6,158 nt of DNA. Source: Candidatus Rokuibacteriota bacterium (GTDB taxonomy: Bacteria; Methylomirabilota; Methylomirabilia; Rokubacteriales; JACOUJ01). The notes beneath the pieces are model-generated. The model saw only the letters and a list, made by a program, of their open reading frames with translations. It was not told the DNA's origin and ran no database searches. Where the stretch lies: positions 1-6,158 of the forward strand of contig JACOUJ010000138.1 in assembly GCA_016177865.1 (NCBI GenBank), in the 5' to 3' direction. Below, in pieces: positions 5,249-6,158 of this stretch. Each line of letters starts with the position of its first letter. The first letter of the stretch is position 1. The position numbers and the translations under genes were made by a program.

Positions 5249-5830
5249 ATGGATACCGAAGCGCACCGCGATCTCAAGCTGCTCGATGCCATCGCCAACG
5301 ACGCGCAGGTTACCCAGCGAAGCTTGGCCACCAAGCTCAACATCGCCCTCGGCCTCACGAACCTCTATCTGAAGCGTCTGGCCAGGAAGGGGTACATCAA
5401 GCTCGTCAACATCCAGCCGAACCGGATCCGCTATCTCATCACCCCGAAGGGCATCGCCGAGAAGACTCGCCTGACCTACGAGTTCATGCAGTACTCGCTT
5501 CAGCTCTACGGCCAGGCCCGTCAACATCTCAAAACCGTCCTGTTGCCTCTCGCCGCCGCCGGCCACAAGCGGATCGCCATCTACGGCACCGGGGAAGCCG
5601 CGGAGCTCGCGTACCTCTCGCTCCGAGAACTCGGGCTGGAGCCGGCGGCGGTCTTCGACGGCCGCGGGGGCGGGGAGTTTCTGGGTATGCCGGTGCAGGC
5701 CATCCGGGCTCAAGACATGGACCAATACGACCTGATCATTGTCGCCACCCTCGATCGACCCGACGCGCTCGTGGCCGAGCTGATCGGTCAGGGTGTGCCC
5801 CAAGAAAAGCTCCTCACCTTGCGCAAGTAA
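5249..5830 (+). CDS. EPS-associated winged-helix regulator with C-terminal Rossmann-like domain
   Basis: A 193-residue two-domain protein. Residues 1-75 are a MarR-like winged helix-turn-helix: LLDAIANDAQVTQRSLATKL, then a recognition helix near NIALGLTNLYLKRLARKGYI and a wing with NRIRYLITPKG. Residues about 76-104 form a linking helix. Residues 107-190 resemble a nucleotide-binding Rossmann fold: RIAIYGTGEAAELAYLSL with a GxGxxxE loop, AAVFDGRGGGEFLGMPV, and DLIIVATL. Similar domains occur in sugar-modifying enzymes (for example the N-terminal domain of PglD-type acetyltransferases). Regulators of this build recur beside UpxY genes in polysaccharide loci, so it may sense a nucleotide or sugar-nucleotide; the ligand is unknown. 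ATG 5249 follows AAGAGG (5236-5241) at seven bases. It lies 53 bp after the NusG paralogue and 40 bp before the oxidoreductase, probably in one operon. Confidence 0.8.
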   Translation: MDTEAHRDLKLLDAIANDAQVTQRSLATKLNIALGLTNLYLKRLARKGYIKLVNIQPNRIRYLITPKGIAEKTRLTYEFMQYSLQLYGQARQHLKTVLLPLAAAGHKRIAIYGTGEAAELAYLSLRELGLEPAAVFDGRGGGEFLGMPVQAIRAQDMDQYDLIIVATLDRPDALVAELIGQGVPQEKLLTLRK

Positions 5831-5870
5831 ACGCACTTAAATTTAGGCTGCCAAGAATGAGACCCAGGAA

Positions 5871-6158
5871 ATGACTTCGAGGAGCCCAAGCGTCGCATTG
5901 ATCGGCTGTGGACAGTGGGGGCGGAATCTCGCTCGGAACCTGGCTGCCCTCGGGGCGCTCAGGGCCGTGTGTGATTCTAATCCAGTGGTCCTCGAGGGAG
6001 TGCGGGCCCTCTACCCTGAAGTCACCCTCGTGCATGACGCGCGCGCTCTCCTGGAGGCTTCGGAAATCGAGGGAGTGGTGATCGCGACCCCACCGGCGGT
6101 TCACTTCGAGTTAGCCCGGCATGCCCTCGAAGCAGGCAAGGACGGCCTCGTTGAGAAA
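5871..6158 (+). CDS. Gfo/Idh/MocA-family oxidoreductase, N-terminal part (runs off the window)
   Basis: Ninety-six residues of an NAD(P)-dependent oxidoreductase, cut by the window edge; complete members are usually 310-350 residues. The dinucleotide-binding loop is GCGQWGRN (12-19), the acidic end of the second strand is at VCDSNP (D35), IATPPAVH (71-78) is the conserved post-strand loop, and AGKDGLVEK (88-96) is the start of the EKP signature whose Lys is catalytic in the family. GCGxWGxN with VCD recalls the UDP-GlcNAc(A) 3-dehydrogenase group (WlbA/WbpB), fitting a polysaccharide operon, but the substrate pocket lies beyond the edge. The start at 5871 is the first ATG after an in-frame stop at 5844-5846. 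AGGA (5866-5869) is too close to be a good Shine-Dalgarno. Confidence 0.87.
   Translation, partial: MTSRSPSVALIGCGQWGRNLARNLAALGALRAVCDSNPVVLEGVRALYPEVTLVHDARALLEASEIEGVVIATPPAVHFELARHALEAGKDGLVEK

Noticed and set aside
4712..5836. Long minus-strand open frame opposite upxY and the regulator
   Set aside because: It spans two clearly coding plus-strand genes and the gap between them and shows no family features.
1..6158. CRISPR array, tRNA or rRNA genes, attachment site or replication origin
   Set aside because: No spaced direct repeats, cloverleaf sequence or ribosomal RNA stretch was seen on either strand; the only exact long repeat noticed is the 17-bp pair.

Overview
The window is GC-rich throughout (about two-thirds G+C by eye). 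It looks like a chromosome segment of an uncultured or environmental bacterium. Genes with the character of an exopolysaccharide/capsule locus (a UpxY-type NusG paralogue, an EPS-type winged-helix regulator and a Gfo/Idh/MocA sugar oxidoreductase) sit beside decayed toxin-antitoxin genes and an IS630-type remnant. That mix is common in NC10, Rokubacteria, Nitrospirota and Acidobacteriota-like genomes. The phylum assignment is only a guess from gene style.

Left part (1-1797), an accessory scrapyard: the last 27 codons of an unidentified gene; a HEPN-domain gene (208-599) that breaks at a one-base frameshift near 444 but is otherwise complete; an overlapping minimal nucleotidyltransferase (MNT, from 550) cut off at about 765; a reverse-strand IS630-type transposase (about 1489 down to 780) that has lost its 3' end and changes frame at an A8 tract; and a ribbon-helix-helix antitoxin 5' end (from 1602) that keeps a strong Shine-Dalgarno and an operator-like palindrome but loses homology after about 22 codons. 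A 17-bp perfect direct repeat links the HEPN start (201-217) to the MNT/transposase junction (763-779), which suggests a rearrangement scar.

Centre (1798-4515): one large intact gene for a 905-residue GT-C type membrane glycosyltransferase. It has an N-terminal polytopic half, then a beta-rich region, a TPR-like hairpin and a carbohydrate-binding-like beta domain. The truncated antitoxin frame stays open until one base before its ATG, so the glycosyltransferase may be translationally coupled to that remnant.

Right part (4516-6158), the start of a polysaccharide operon: an AT-richer 155-bp leader, then upxY-like, wHTH-Rossmann regulator and Gfo/Idh/MocA genes, all on + with 53- and 40-bp gaps. 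The leader contains a consensus -35-like TTGACA, a possible 25-codon leader ORF (4571-4648) with a perfect 12-bp hairpin inside it, and GGGGCGGGAGCCTG at 4654-4667. That last sequence matches the ops core of the enterobacterial JUMPstart element at 12 of 14 positions and overlaps the ribosome-binding site of the NusG paralogue. The simplest model is an operon whose first gene product is a processive antiterminator recruited at its own leader to allow transcription of a long sugar-biosynthesis operon continuing past the right edge.
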